From CAYTLW01 sp964438735 (lineage in GTDB: Bacteria; Myxococcota_A; UBA9042), in assembly GCA_964438735.1 (NCBI GenBank), contig CAYTLW010000028.1, positions 3,397-67,396 of the forward strand: a stretch of DNA of 64,000 nucleotides. The letters are read 5' to 3'. Under the pieces are notes generated by a model. That model did not search any database and was not told where the DNA came from. It saw only the letters and a program-made list of their open reading frames with translations. Both the position numbers and the translations under genes were made by a program. Numbering within the stretch: position 1 is the stretch's first letter; each line of letters begins with the position of its first letter. This document shows, piece by piece, positions 35,442 through 44,903 of the stretch.

Positions 35442-36350
35442 ATGTATTCAACCTCCCTCAGCCGCGCGTACCGAGAACGTCGCGACGCGATGACGGAGAG
35501 CTTTCCGGCTGGCATGGCGTTCCTGCAGGCGCTCGAGGTCCTCTGCGAGGGCGAGACCGGCTTCCACATGGGCACGGCGAAGAACGTGCAGTTCTACCTC
35601 CACGAGTCCTTCCTCTTCCACCTGCGGCTGATGGAGCCCCACTCCGACACCCCGGTGTTGATGTTGTCGCCACAACATCACGGTCAGCTGCGCGATGGCA
35701 CCCACGACGGTTCGCACCTGCTCTTCCGTCGGCGCATTCATAAGGTGATATCGACCCTGCGCCTGACCGGTATGCACGTCATGCGTCAGCAGCGGGGCTA
35801 CCGGATCTCGTGTACGACCCCGTGGACCTTCTTCGATCTCTTCGCAGGACAGCTGCTGGATATCGTGCGCAGCGGCGAGAGCGGACCGTTTCAGGTCGAC
35901 CTCTTCGACAAGCCGGACGAGCGCAAGCGACGTCGTCGTCGTCGTCGCCGTGGCTCTGCGACGGAGCGTCGAGTGCGAGATGTGGGCGAGCGCATGCTGC
36001 TCATGGCTGCCGAAGTGGACGACGCGCTGGGCGTGCTGACTGCCGAATTGCAAGATCGTCTCGGCGGCGAAGTGAGCCTGCACGCTGCGGCGGGCCTGGC
36101 CTTGCTGGAAGCTGCCGGTGCCGCGGGCGATGAGTCGACCACCTGGCGCGCCGAGTCGGTGGCCGAGGTCGTACGTCAGGCACTGGCCGATGGGCCCGCG
36201 CGAGGCGCCAAAGCGGCGGCGCCTGCAGGCGGGACCGATGCAAACGCCGAATCGGCCGAGGGCGAGGCGCCGCTTGATGGCGAGGCCGTGGTCGAGGCAC
36301 CCGAGTTGGAGGAGCTCGAAGCCATGGTCATCGACGAGGCCGAGCGTTGA
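35442..36350 (+). CDS. Hypothetical cytoplasmic protein with poly-Arg tract
   Basis: I do not recognise this roughly 302-residue protein. A GTG at 35433 is an alternative start. The first 140 residues look like a compact folded domain with aromatic and His-rich stretches (EGETGFHMGTAKNVQFYLHE, LMLSPQHHGQL, PWTFFDLFAGQLLDIV). A run of nine Arg follows near residue 165, encoded by a CGT/CGC triplet repeat at 35931-35950, then a helical region and an acidic Ala/Glu-rich tail. There is no signal peptide. The poly-Arg tract suggests nucleic-acid or membrane contact. The gene ends about 20 bp before the second gap. Confidence 0.65.
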   Translation: MYSTSLSRAYRERRDAMTESFPAGMAFLQALEVLCEGETGFHMGTAKNVQFYLHESFLFHLRLMEPHSDTPVLMLSPQHHGQLRDGTHDGSHLLFRRRIHKVISTLRLTGMHVMRQQRGYRISCTTPWTFFDLFAGQLLDIVRSGESGPFQVDLFDKPDERKRRRRRRRRGSATERRVRDVGERMLLMAAEVDDALGVLTAELQDRLGGEVSLHAAAGLALLEAAGAAGDESTTWRAESVAEVVRQALADGPARGAKAAAPAGGTDANAESAEGEAPLDGEAVVEAPELEELEAMVIDEAER

Positions 36351-36370
36351 AACCTCCAACACGGTGTGGA

Positions 36371-36470
36371 NNNNNNNNNNNNNNNNNNNNNNNNNNNNNN
36401 NNNNNNNNNNNNNNNNNNNNNNNNNNNNNNNNNNNNNNNNNNNNNNNNNNNNNNNNNNNNNNNNNNNNNN
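36371..36470. other. Assembly gap (100 N)
   Basis: A run of exactly 100 N. It removes the start and signal peptide of the next gene; its real length is unknown. Confidence 1.
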
Positions 36471-37649
36471 GCCCTGAGCGGTTGCCTGGACTGGCTGCCT
36501 TCGCCCGACCCGCCGCCGTCGGTTCCGCCACCTCCGAATCGCACCACACCGGATCGCGGCACGGACGCTGGACCTGTCGGTGCGGACGTGGCTCCAACCG
36601 GCAATCGCACGGCGCCATCGCTGAATCCGCAGAGCTTTCCACCCATCCAGGGCGCGCTGGCGCTGGGCAATGAGACGGGCAAGGATCGCGTGATTCGCAT
36701 CCGATCCCTGCTGCCGAGCGTGCGCCTGGACTGCAAGTCGGTGACCTCTGCGCCCGCCGCCATGTTGTCGAAGGCGCTCTTCTCCGGCGCCAAGGCCTGG
36801 CTGCTGCCGCCCGGCCGGGCCATGCCCATCGACGCGCCGGCCATGGTCGGCGGCTCCTGTCGCACGCTGCTCATCGACGGCACGGATCTGCCGCTGCACA
36901 TCCTGTTCTGGGATGCCAGCGAGTGGCCCGCCACTTCCATGCCATCGACGGTGAACGGCGCCGCGCCCGGGCGGCTCGTGCGCCTGGTGGACGTGGAGGG
37001 TTCCATCGAATTGGGTGCCCATGACGCGGTATTCGGTGGGCTGGGTACGATCGATCCACCTGTAGCGCCCGCCTGCAAATTGCCGGGTGAAGACGCCGCC
37101 CTGGCCTGGGCCGAGCCGGCGCCGACCGGGGCCCTGGAGATCACCTCGCGGGTGGACGCGCCGGACGGCTGCATGGCGCTGGGCCTCAAGACCGGTCAAG
37201 GGCCGGCGACCTGGTACCTCTGCCTGCCCGTCGGCAGCTTCCCCTTCGAGGTGGGCGACCAGGTCTACGCGCAGGTCCTGCTTGGCGGGCACGGCGACGG
37301 TCCGGTCAAGGGGATGCAATGGCAGGCCCAGGACGACGGACGCCTGCTGCGCTTTGGCATCGGTGGTGAGCCGGTGCTCTTCGACGGCGGCGCGGCGAAG
37401 GTCGAGCGGGTGCCCGGGTGCGCCGGCCAACATGACGACTGTGGCACGCTCTCCTTGCCCTTGCGGGTGGTGGTCAGCGGGGACGCGCAGGCGGATAACG
37501 TGGCATCTGGCGGGCAGCTGGCCGTGGGTGCCGGTGTGGTGCGCGTGGTTCGAGCACGTGAATTGCCGGCGATGAACAAGGCCTGCCTGGCGGCGGCACC
37601 GGCGGGGTTGATCCGGATCGAGACGGTCTGGACGGTGTCGGCGAAGTGA
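36471..37649 (+). CDS. Lipoprotein of unknown function (5' end in gap)
   Basis: The frame emerges from the gap at ALSGC, the end of a lipobox, so only the signal peptide is missing and the mature protein of about 390 residues is complete. A Pro/Asp/Thr-rich linker is followed by a beta-rich body with several isolated Cys (DCKSV, GGSCRTL, PACKLPG, WYLCLP, GCAGQHDDC), suggesting disulfides. No family is recognised. The VWA lipoprotein gene starts 14 bp after its stop, so the two are probably co-transcribed. Confidence 0.75.
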   Translation, partial: ALSGCLDWLPSPDPPPSVPPPPNRTTPDRGTDAGPVGADVAPTGNRTAPSLNPQSFPPIQGALALGNETGKDRVIRIRSLLPSVRLDCKSVTSAPAAMLSKALFSGAKAWLLPPGRAMPIDAPAMVGGSCRTLLIDGTDLPLHILFWDASEWPATSMPSTVNGAAPGRLVRLVDVEGSIELGAHDAVFGGLGTIDPPVAPACKLPGEDAALAWAEPAPTGALEITSRVDAPDGCMALGLKTGQGPATWYLCLPVGSFPFEVGDQVYAQVLLGGHGDGPVKGMQWQAQDDGRLLRFGIGGEPVLFDGGAAKVERVPGCAGQHDDCGTLSLPLRVVVSGDAQADNVASGGQLAVGAGVVRVVRARELPAMNKACLAAAPAGLIRIETVWTVSAK

Positions 37650-37663
37650 GTTGGGGGGCTGTG

Positions 37664-39406
37664 ATGGCTGCGATGTTTGAAATCATGGACCGATGGCGCG
37701 AGCGGCACCCCTGTTGGCCGGCCCTGCGCGTGGCGCTGCTGGCCGCTGTGCTGGCGACCGCCGGCTGCGTGGTCAACCCGGTGCCGACGCCCGGCGATGA
37801 GGCCGCGGACTACAGCAAGAGCACCACGAACATCGGCGGCGGCGGCAGCGCGACTTCGGGCGCCGATGCCGGCGCTGCGGCCCCTCCCCAGACCGCAGAT
37901 CCCGATGAATCCGCAAACGACAGCGACGGCAACAAGGCGTTTGCTGGCCTGGGTCAGGCCGGGGCGCAGGATTTCGGTCTCTTCCGCAGCATCCTCGAGG
38001 CGGGCCAGGTGCCCGGCCCCGGGACCATCGACGACGTGGGTTTCTTCGCCGAGCATAAGCTGGACTACCCGGCGCCGAAGTGCGGCCAGCAGGTGTGCGG
38101 TCACGGACTGCTGGGCGAGATGGGCAACCTGATCACCGGCTCCACCTGCACCCTGGTTCAGCTGGGGCTGAACACCCCGCTCGACGTCAGCAAGCTCAAG
38201 CGGCCGCCGCTGCACGCGGTGCTGGCCCTGGATCGCAGCCTGTCCATGCAGGGCGCGCCCCTGGACCACGTCAAGGTGGGCGTCGCCGGCATGATCGACG
38301 GCTTGAAGGCCGGCGACCGGGTGTCGGTGGTGGCGTTTTCCAACCAGGCCGAGGTGCTGCTGGAGGCCGAGAAGTTGACCGGCGGCGGCGCCGGCAAGCA
38401 GGCGGTGCAGGATGCCATGGGCAGCGTGATCGCTGACGGCAAGACCAACCTCTACGACGGCCTCTTCCAGGCGTATGCGCTCGCCGCTTCACACCATGTC
38501 AAAGGCATGGAGTCGCGCGTGATCCTGCTCTCCGACGGCGCCGCCACAACCGGACTGTCTCAGCCCGGCAAGCTGGTCTCCCTGGCCGCCGGCTGGGCCA
38601 AGAAGGGCATCGGCATCACAACTATCGGGCTCGGCAGCGCGGTGGACCTGGGCGTACTGCGCGACCTGGCCGAGGTCGGCGGCGGCAGCTTCCACTTCGT
38701 CGACAAGCCGGCGGCGGTGGAGGAGATCTTCGTCGAACAGTCCAAGACCTTCATGGTGCCCGTGGCCCTGGATGTGCGCATCGACGTGGAGATTGGCGAC
38801 GGCTGGGTGGTCGGCGGTGTCTACGGCACCAACGGCTGGAAAGGCACGGCCGACGCCGGGCTGATCACCATTCCCAGCCTCTTCCTGGCCGGTCGCACCG
38901 ACGCCAGCAAGCCCCTGGATGGACCGCCGGGTACGGGCCGACGCGGCGGTGGCGGGGCCATCCTGCTGGAGCTGATGCCCCTGCAGGGCGTGGTCGATGG
39001 CGGGCCCTGGGTGACCCGCATGACCCTGCGCTGGGTGCACCCGACCACGGCCAAGGAGCACGTGCAGGTCATCGAAGTGAAGAAGGGGTGGTCCGGTCAG
39101 GGCGCGCCACCGGGCGGCTGGTTCAGCGGTCCGACCGTCGAAAAGGGCTTTGTGATGTTGAACATCTACGCCGGCTTCAAGCTGGCGGCGGAGCTGGCCG
39201 CAGATGGCGACCCCGGCGCCGCCAAGGGCGTATTGATCGCCCTGCGCGATGCGGTGGAGACCTGGCTGGCCGATCCCAAGCACAGCACGCCCGATCCCGA
39301 CATCGACGACGACCTGAAGTATGTCGATCTCTTCCTGAGCAACCTGGCCGGTTTCGGCCAGCAGACGCCCATCAGCAAGCCGCCGGAGCCCTGGCCTGTG
39401 GATTGA
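37664..39406 (+). CDS. VWA-domain lipoprotein
   Basis: This 580-residue surface protein starts at ATG 37664 behind GGGGGG; other ATG/GTG starts lie within 20 nt. The lipobox is TAGC. A Gly/Ser/Ala linker precedes a von Willebrand factor A domain at about residues 180-350. The metal site DRSLS starts at Asp190, with DGKTNLYDGL and LLSDGAATTG supplying the later metal-site loops. The order matches bacterial YfbK-like VWA proteins, whose metal site usually mediates protein binding. The rest is a beta-sandwich-like region and a helical C-terminus (KLAAELAADGDPGAAKGVLI). It likely works with the lipoprotein encoded just upstream. Confidence 0.9.
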   Translation: MAAMFEIMDRWRERHPCWPALRVALLAAVLATAGCVVNPVPTPGDEAADYSKSTTNIGGGGSATSGADAGAAAPPQTADPDESANDSDGNKAFAGLGQAGAQDFGLFRSILEAGQVPGPGTIDDVGFFAEHKLDYPAPKCGQQVCGHGLLGEMGNLITGSTCTLVQLGLNTPLDVSKLKRPPLHAVLALDRSLSMQGAPLDHVKVGVAGMIDGLKAGDRVSVVAFSNQAEVLLEAEKLTGGGAGKQAVQDAMGSVIADGKTNLYDGLFQAYALAASHHVKGMESRVILLSDGAATTGLSQPGKLVSLAAGWAKKGIGITTIGLGSAVDLGVLRDLAEVGGGSFHFVDKPAAVEEIFVEQSKTFMVPVALDVRIDVEIGDGWVVGGVYGTNGWKGTADAGLITIPSLFLAGRTDASKPLDGPPGTGRRGGGGAILLELMPLQGVVDGGPWVTRMTLRWVHPTTAKEHVQVIEVKKGWSGQGAPPGGWFSGPTVEKGFVMLNIYAGFKLAAELAADGDPGAAKGVLIALRDAVETWLADPKHSTPDPDIDDDLKYVDLFLSNLAGFGQQTPISKPPEPWPVD

Positions 39407-39418
39407 ACGACCCTCGGC

Positions 39419-39937
39419 TCAAGGCGTCGTCTTGGCCGGCGCGCGTACGATGGCGATGACCTTGCCGGCGACGCCGTTGGGGATGGGAAAGCTCATCACG
39501 TAGTGGGCGATCCGCCAGCGATTGCCGGTCCGAATCAATGTGCCGCTGCCGCGAACCGCGCCGTATTTGGCGTTGTGCAGCTGCTCGTCGAACCAGGCGG
39601 TGCGGCCCGATGGAGACAACATCACGTGCCGGCGCGTGGCCTTGTACGTCCACGCCTTGCCGCGCTCGAAGTAGGGCATGGCGAAAGACTTGAACGCGGC
39701 CAGATCCCAGCGCTCGGTCGCGTCCGTGCCGATGAACACCGCATCGGCTGCGAAGTGGCCGAAGTAGCGGCTCGCGTCCGCCTGTGCCGCGGCGAGGTGC
39801 CAGTCGTCCAGCACCTGGTTGACCGCGGGCTGCTGTGTTGCCAGACCACCGGTCCTGGGTTGCGCCGCGCCGGCGCAGCAGCCGGCCATGAATCCCAACG
39901 TCAGCGCCAGGATCAGCCCCGTCCACCAGCATTGCAT
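39419..39937 (-). CDS. SnoaL/NTF2-like lipoprotein
   Basis: This 172-residue protein starts at ATG 39937, chosen over 39976 for its GAGGAGGAGG ribosome site. The signal peptide ends in lipobox MAGC with a second Cys next to it. The mature part reads as an NTF2-like cone fold: an initial helix (VNQVLDDWHLAAAQADASRY), then FAADAVFIGTDATERWDL, and a final RWRIAHYVMSFPIPN strand pair. SnoaL-like proteins are often small-molecule isomerases or binding proteins; the ligand is unknown. It is convergent with the VWA gene. Confidence 0.8.
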   Translation of the reverse strand: MQCWWTGLILALTLGFMAGCCAGAAQPRTGGLATQQPAVNQVLDDWHLAAAQADASRYFGHFAADAVFIGTDATERWDLAAFKSFAMPYFERGKAWTYKATRRHVMLSPSGRTAWFDEQLHNAKYGAVRGSGTLIRTGNRWRIAHYVMSFPIPNGVAGKVIAIVRAPAKTTP

Positions 39938-40067
39938 GGCATCCTCCTCCTCTGCGCGTGGAGATTCAGTAGTCATCTCCGCTGATTACGCACACAACGG
40001 AGGCGGGATTGCGTCGCGGCATCCCAACATGGTGTCACAACCCGCCCAGCCGCAGGGAGGCCGAATC

Positions 40068-40349
40068 ATGCATCGACTCTTCGTCCGCATCGAGCGTTTT
40101 CTCCATCATCCCTGGGTGCGCATCGCCATCGCGCTCAGCCTGGTCGTCAGCAGCGTCTTCGAGATCATGGAGGAGCTCGGCGGCGAACCTGACGGGATGG
40201 GCAGCCATCATGGGGTGCTCATATTTGGCGTTGCGATGGTCTTTCGCGCTTCCACAGAGGTGATGCTCGAGTTCATCGAGACCCACCACGCATTCGAGGG
40301 GCAAAAACGGTCGCCGGTGAATGAGGGTCGGCGCCGCGACGAGCACTAG
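40068..40349 (+). CDS. Small membrane protein
   Basis: A 93-residue protein starting at ATG 40068, with a clear GGGAGG site 7 nt upstream; the frame is open further 5' but lacks a better start. It has a basic N-terminus (RLFVRIERFLHHPWVR), one sure transmembrane helix (IAIALSLVVSSVFEIMEEL), a probable second (GVLIFGVAMVFRASTEVML) and a charged tail. This layout resembles small two-helix membrane proteins found near envelope genes. Function unknown. Confidence 0.7.
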   Translation: MHRLFVRIERFLHHPWVRIAIALSLVVSSVFEIMEELGGEPDGMGSHHGVLIFGVAMVFRASTEVMLEFIETHHAFEGQKRSPVNEGRRRDEH

Positions 40350-40351
40350 AA

Positions 40352-41902
40352 CTACAGACAGGCGAGCAGTTCGGCCTTGCACTTATCCTTCTGGCAGGTG
40401 TTCTTGCAGGCTTCCTTCTCTGCGCCCTCGGGTTTCTTGTCGCAGACTGGATTGCAATTCACATCGTTGCAGATGACCAACTCGAGGTGCGCGGTTGCGT
40501 CCTTGAGCGTGGCTTTGCCCAGGCATTCGTAGTAGCAAACGCCGCCGTTCTTGCCGCCCTTCATGCACTCGCCGACGCAGGGCCAGATGGTCAGGCACGC
40601 CCCCTGGCCCTTGGGATCGGCGCACTTCAGCACCGGCTGCAGGCAGGCCTTTGGGTCGCCCTTCTTCTTCTTGTCGTCGCAGGCCAGGGTCTCGATCAGC
40701 GCCTTGGCTGACGCCTTGGTGCCCTTGTGCAGGCACTTGTACAGGCAGGCCCCTCCGTTATCGCCGAGCTTCATGCATTCGTGTGTGCAACCGGTGAGTT
40801 CGGCGCATGTCTGCTTGCCGCTGGGATCGGCGCAGATCAGGAGCTTGTCCATGCAGGCCATGCCGTCCTTCTCCTTGCTGGAGTCGGCGACCACGGCGCA
40901 GGCGAAGGCGTCGGCATATTGCTTCTGCGCGGTCTTGGTGCCGTCGGCGTAGCACTTGCCCGAGCAGGCGATGTTGCCCATGCCCTTGTCGCAGTCGCTG
41001 ACGCAGTCGATGAGTTCGTAGCATTCATCCTTGCCGACCTCGCCATCGGCGGCGCAGGCGAGCAGCGGTTGGATGCAACCGGCGATGATGTTCTCGCCCT
41101 TGCCGGCGGCGAGGCACTTGGCATAGGCGTCGAACTGCTGCTGGGCCTCGGCGGAGAGATCGGCATAGCAGTCGCCGTTGCACTTGAGGAAGTCGTTATC
41201 GGGCTTCTGCTGGCATTTCTCGATGCAGGACCAGCCATCGCTGCAGTCGTCTTTACCGACGGCGCCATTGGCGTAGCAGCCATATGCCAGACTCACGCAC
41301 TTGCCGAAGCAGTCCTTGCCGCATTGTTCGGCCTTGTCCTTGTCCTTGATGCCGGCGCAACCCGGCATGCAGTCGCCCCAAAGGCATTGTGCGAAGGGGG
41401 TGAACTTGGCCGAGAGGAGGCTGGTCGCCTGCTTGGTGCACAGCTTTTCGCAGCCGGGTTTGTTGTCGAGATCGCAGGCGATGAAGGCGCACTGCAGGAG
41501 CACATCGCAGCTCTGGTACTTCTTGTCCTTGTCGCCCGCCGTGTCCACCGGTCCGCTGTCCTTGGTCGTGGTGCCGCCGCCGTCCTTGGTCGTGGTGCCG
41601 CCGCCGTCTTTGACCCCACCGCCGCTGTCCTTGACGGCACCGCCACCGTCCTTGATCACAGTGCCGCCGTCGCTCTTGACCGTGGACCCGCCGCCATCCT
41701 TGGTGGTGCCGCCGCCCTTGCCGTCAACCGTGGTGGCCCCGTCCTGGCCTGCCGGGGCGCCATCGGCGAGCGTGCCGCCATCCGACGCGCCGCTGCCATC
41801 GCTGACGCCGATCTGACCGACCACGGACTCATCGTCGGTGGAGCCGCAGGCGCAGAGGATCAGGGTCAGGGCGAGGGCGAAGAATCGAGTCGGGGCGGGC
41901 AT
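40352..41902 (-). CDS. Cys-rich lipoprotein with Lys-Asp-Gly stalk
   Basis: A 516-residue lipoprotein with lipobox LCAC (Cys19) and a TGGAGG ribosome site. Residues 30-125 form a low-complexity stalk of TTKDGGG/VKDGGG units, partly from a perfect 24-bp direct repeat (41558-41605). Residues 130-516 are about six modules of roughly 60 residues with a paired-Cys pattern (CFGKCVSLAYGC, CYADLSAEAQ, CLYKCLHKGT, CYYECLGKAT), each probably a helical pair held by disulfides. No enzyme motif is seen. The stalk-plus-module layout resembles other Cys-rich surface proteins of this window but with a different Cys spacing from the CDDGNxCT type. Confidence 0.83.
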   Translation of the reverse strand: MPAPTRFFALALTLILCACGSTDDESVVGQIGVSDGSGASDGGTLADGAPAGQDGATTVDGKGGGTTKDGGGSTVKSDGGTVIKDGGGAVKDSGGGVKDGGGTTTKDGGGTTTKDSGPVDTAGDKDKKYQSCDVLLQCAFIACDLDNKPGCEKLCTKQATSLLSAKFTPFAQCLWGDCMPGCAGIKDKDKAEQCGKDCFGKCVSLAYGCYANGAVGKDDCSDGWSCIEKCQQKPDNDFLKCNGDCYADLSAEAQQQFDAYAKCLAAGKGENIIAGCIQPLLACAADGEVGKDECYELIDCVSDCDKGMGNIACSGKCYADGTKTAQKQYADAFACAVVADSSKEKDGMACMDKLLICADPSGKQTCAELTGCTHECMKLGDNGGACLYKCLHKGTKASAKALIETLACDDKKKKGDPKACLQPVLKCADPKGQGACLTIWPCVGECMKGGKNGGVCYYECLGKATLKDATAHLELVICNDVNCNPVCDKKPEGAEKEACKNTCQKDKCKAELLACL

Positions 41903-41994
41903 GGCTGCCTCCAGGAACGATCGGGTCGGACGGTGGGTCCGATCTCGGATCGCCCGTGGAGCTTAACGCATTGTCGGCCTCGCCGTCGGAAACC

Positions 41995-42297
41995 TCAGAC
42001 GAAGTTGACCGAGCCGATCTCCTCGAGCGGTTGCGGATTCGGCGGCTCGTCGCAGCGGGCCTTTAGATCGGCCTGGAAGGCCTTGAAGGCGGCGCTGCCG
42101 GTGAGCAGGGCCTGCTTGTCCGGCCCATCGAAAGACGCGATGTGCACGAAGGTGACCCCATCCTGGAGCTTGAACGTGGCGTAGTGCACGCCGGGATCGC
42201 CCAGCGCGTTGAGCTCGGCGTAGACCGCGCGGACCAGCTCCTCGTTGTCCGACACACACTCCGGCTTGACCTTGTACGTCACCATCACACGACCCAT
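41995..42297 (-). CDS. Small ABM-like dimeric alpha/beta barrel protein
   Basis: This 100-residue cytoplasmic protein starts at ATG 42297 with GGAGG about 8 nt upstream; MVTYKVK four residues later is an alternative. The pattern of strand (VMVTYKVKP), helix (DNEELVRAVYAEL), strand pair (YATFKLQDGVTFVHIASF) and helix (AAFKAFQADLKARC) fits the ABM/dimeric alpha-beta barrel fold. Proteins of this size act as monooxygenases, stress proteins or ligand binders. A second ABM domain occurs in the protein at 9598-10257. The substrate is unknown. Confidence 0.75.
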   Translation of the reverse strand: MGRVMVTYKVKPECVSDNEELVRAVYAELNALGDPGVHYATFKLQDGVTFVHIASFDGPDKQALLTGSAAFKAFQADLKARCDEPPNPQPLEEIGSVNFV

Positions 42298-42497
42298 GGC
42301 AGCACCTCCGATCGGGCATCCCGACTGTGGACACCGCGTGCCCGGACGCTGTGATCGGGCGGGCCGGCTGTCAAGGCGCGGTGACGGAAGTGCTGACATC
42401 GCGCCGGGAAGATCTCCCGAAAGCGCCGGGGCATACGCCTCTACCGGCCGCCGCAACCTGCGGGCACGCTGTCACCGGTATGCCTGGAGGCCGACCC

Positions 42498-44789
42498 ATG
42501 TGCAAATCGCTCCGATTCATCCGACCTGTCGCGTTCATGGCCGTGCTCGGTTCGATGCTGACATCGGCTTCGTGGAGCCACGCCGCCGAATACGCTCCGG
42601 CCGATCGCATCGGCGCCGAGGTGGTGCCGGCGCCTGTGGCCGTATCTCCAGTGGTGGTCTCTTCCCGACGATTCGCGCAGAAGTCCTTCGAGGTCGAGCG
42701 CAGCCTGCAGACCGTGGACGCCGACCAGCTGCGCGAGTTGCAGGCCTCCGGCGCGCCCGAAGCCCTGCACGAGACCACCGGCGTGCTGGTGCAGAAGACC
42801 AATCGCGGCGCCGGCGCGCCGATCCTGCGCGGCATGATCGGCCCGGCGAATCTCCTGGTGGTGGATGGCATCCGCTTCAACAACGCCACCTTCCGCACCG
42901 GGCCCAACCAGTACCTGGCGATGTTGGATCCGGTCTCATTCAGCCGCTTCGAAGTCATGATGGGCCCGGCCTCTGTGCTCTATGGGTCGGACGCCATGGG
43001 CGGCGTCATCCAGGCGGTGCCCCACGACTGGCCGGAGAAGGCCCAGACCGCCGGCGAGACCGGCTTGCGCTTCGGCAGCGCCGACAAGGCGGCGACCGTC
43101 TGGGGGCGGGCGGCCTGGCAGGCGGAGGGTACCGGCGTGCAGGCGGCGGCGGCGTTGCGTCGATTCGGCCAACTGCGGGCTGGCGGTGGGGTCATGCAGC
43201 CCATCTCGGACTACCTGCAGGGGTCCTGGTCATTGCGCGGCCGGCACGAGATCGCGCCCGGTACGGAGCTTCGCCTGGCCTGGTTCGGCACCCGGATTCG
43301 AGACGCCGGGCGGGCCGACCGCATCAACTCCGGCGACTTCCGCTTCTACGACAACGACGATGACCTGGGCTGGCTGGAGCTGCGGCATAAGGGCAGGGGC
43401 AAGGGCAGCCTGCGCCAGGCGCGCCTGGCGGCGACCATCCACCGCACCAACGAGAACGTCGACCGCTACCGCTGCACTGTCAACGACGTGGCCACGGACG
43501 TGGCTGGCTGCGTCGACGCCGCCGTGGCCCAACGTGGCGGTGGTTTCGGCGTCAATGACAGCATCCCGTCGCCGGACGCGCCGCTGACCCGCCAGACCAC
43601 CAACAACGACACGGTCTGGTCGCCCGGCGGCCTGGCCATGGGCCAGTGGGCGCTGCTGCAGGGGGCGCTGCTGTTGAGCGCCGGCCTGGAGGGGCAGTTC
43701 GACCTGGTCAGCGATTCGGCCAAGGAGGAGCGGCGGGCCGACAAGGGGTGGACCTGGAAGCAAGCCGATCGCGGCAACTTCTCCAACGACTCTACCTACA
43801 CCAGCGTGGCGACCTTCCTGATGGCCGAGTTCGACCTGCTCGAGCGGGCCGACGACGTGGTGGTCGCCACCGCCGGCGTCCGCCTGTCGCAACTTCGCGC
43901 CCGCGCGGCTGCGGTGCCGGGTGTCGGCGATCTGGTTTATGACCACACCGGGGCGGTCGGTTCCATCGGTCTGCGCTGGCTGCATGGGCGCAACGCCATG
44001 GCCTACGTCAACGCCTCGCAGGGCTTCCGGGCACCCAACCTGCAGGAGGTCACGGTCCTGGGCGATACGGGCAGCAAGTTCGAGGTGCCCAACGGCGACC
44101 TGGGCCCCGAGCGCAGCAACGCCTTCGAGCTGGGCGCCCGCTGGCGACGCGGCGAGATCGAGGTGCACGGCGCCGCATTCGCCAACCTGGTCGACGACGT
44201 GATCGACGAAAAGGAGCTCACATCCGAGCAGTGGAGCGATCTGCCCATCGACGCCAAGGAGGTTGGCAGCAAGACCGTGGTGCAGCGCTTCAACAGCCCT
44301 GGTGGCACGTTCCTCGGCGCCGAGTTGACCGCCAGGGGGCCCCGTTTCAAGCGACTGCAACCCTGGGCACGCGTGGCCTGGATCCGCGGTGAGATCGAGC
44401 GCAAGGGCGAGACGGTGCCCGCCCGACGCTCTCCGCCGCCCATGGGCGCCGGCGGCCTGCGCTGGGACGCCGCCAGCAGGCGCTGGTTCGTGGAGTTCTA
44501 CAGTCGATTTGCCGGCGCCCAGGCGGATCTGCATCCCAGCGACGAGAGCGACCTGCGAATCTGCGAGGACCCGAATACGCCGGGCAAGACCTACAGCAAG
44601 TCGGGCACCCAGTGCCCCGGTTCGCCCGCGTGGTGGACACTCAACGCCCGCGGTGGCTTCGCCTTCAACGACAAGCTGCGGTTGGATGCCACGGTGCACA
44701 ACGCGCTGGATGTGCCCTATCGCTACCACGGCTCGGGTTTTGACGAGGCCGGATTGGGGGTGACTGCGTCGGTGGTGGGAACTTTCTAG
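42498..44789 (+). CDS. TonB-dependent outer-membrane receptor
   Basis: This 763-residue protein starts at ATG 42498 behind GGAGG with an 8-nt gap; the signal peptide ends SHAAEY. The plug domain covers about residues 50-170 (VVSSRRFAQKSFEVERSLQT, ILRGMIGPANLLVVDGIRF, MMGPASVLYGSDAMGG). A 22-strand-type barrel follows and ends in the aromatic terminal strand VTASVVGTF. The RAPNLQEVT and LGPERSNAFELG segments are typical of ligand-gated receptors for siderophores, vitamin B12 or sugars. No clear TonB box or cognate exbBD genes are in the window, and the ligand is not evident. Cys residues in extracellular loops (YRCTVNDVATDVAGC, ICEDPNT) probably pair. Confidence 0.93.
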   Translation: MCKSLRFIRPVAFMAVLGSMLTSASWSHAAEYAPADRIGAEVVPAPVAVSPVVVSSRRFAQKSFEVERSLQTVDADQLRELQASGAPEALHETTGVLVQKTNRGAGAPILRGMIGPANLLVVDGIRFNNATFRTGPNQYLAMLDPVSFSRFEVMMGPASVLYGSDAMGGVIQAVPHDWPEKAQTAGETGLRFGSADKAATVWGRAAWQAEGTGVQAAAALRRFGQLRAGGGVMQPISDYLQGSWSLRGRHEIAPGTELRLAWFGTRIRDAGRADRINSGDFRFYDNDDDLGWLELRHKGRGKGSLRQARLAATIHRTNENVDRYRCTVNDVATDVAGCVDAAVAQRGGGFGVNDSIPSPDAPLTRQTTNNDTVWSPGGLAMGQWALLQGALLLSAGLEGQFDLVSDSAKEERRADKGWTWKQADRGNFSNDSTYTSVATFLMAEFDLLERADDVVVATAGVRLSQLRARAAAVPGVGDLVYDHTGAVGSIGLRWLHGRNAMAYVNASQGFRAPNLQEVTVLGDTGSKFEVPNGDLGPERSNAFELGARWRRGEIEVHGAAFANLVDDVIDEKELTSEQWSDLPIDAKEVGSKTVVQRFNSPGGTFLGAELTARGPRFKRLQPWARVAWIRGEIERKGETVPARRSPPPMGAGGLRWDAASRRWFVEFYSRFAGAQADLHPSDESDLRICEDPNTPGKTYSKSGTQCPGSPAWWTLNARGGFAFNDKLRLDATVHNALDVPYRYHGSGFDEAGLGVTASVVGTF

Positions 44790-44850
44790 CCATCTCCAGG
44801 GCTTCTTGGCCCAGGTCAAAACGGCTCGCCTCGCGGGGCCAAGAATCGCC

Positions 44851-44879
44851 TGCCCAAACCGCAACGCGTCCGCTATACT
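44851..44879 (+). promoter_or_regulatory. Putative promoter of the GH57 gene
   Basis: TGCCCA (3 of 6 to TTGACA), a 17-bp spacer, then TATACT (5 of 6 to TATAAT) in the context GCTATACT. It lies 24 nt before the GTG start. Confidence 0.4.
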
Positions 44880-44903
44880 CCGCGCCCTTCGCAGGAGGCC
44901 GCC

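Noticed and set aside
40000..40025. GG-N10-GC pair upstream of the small membrane protein gene
   Set aside because: Only the invariant GG and GC match; the -24 element CGGAGG is otherwise unlike the consensus, so chance is likely in GC-rich DNA.
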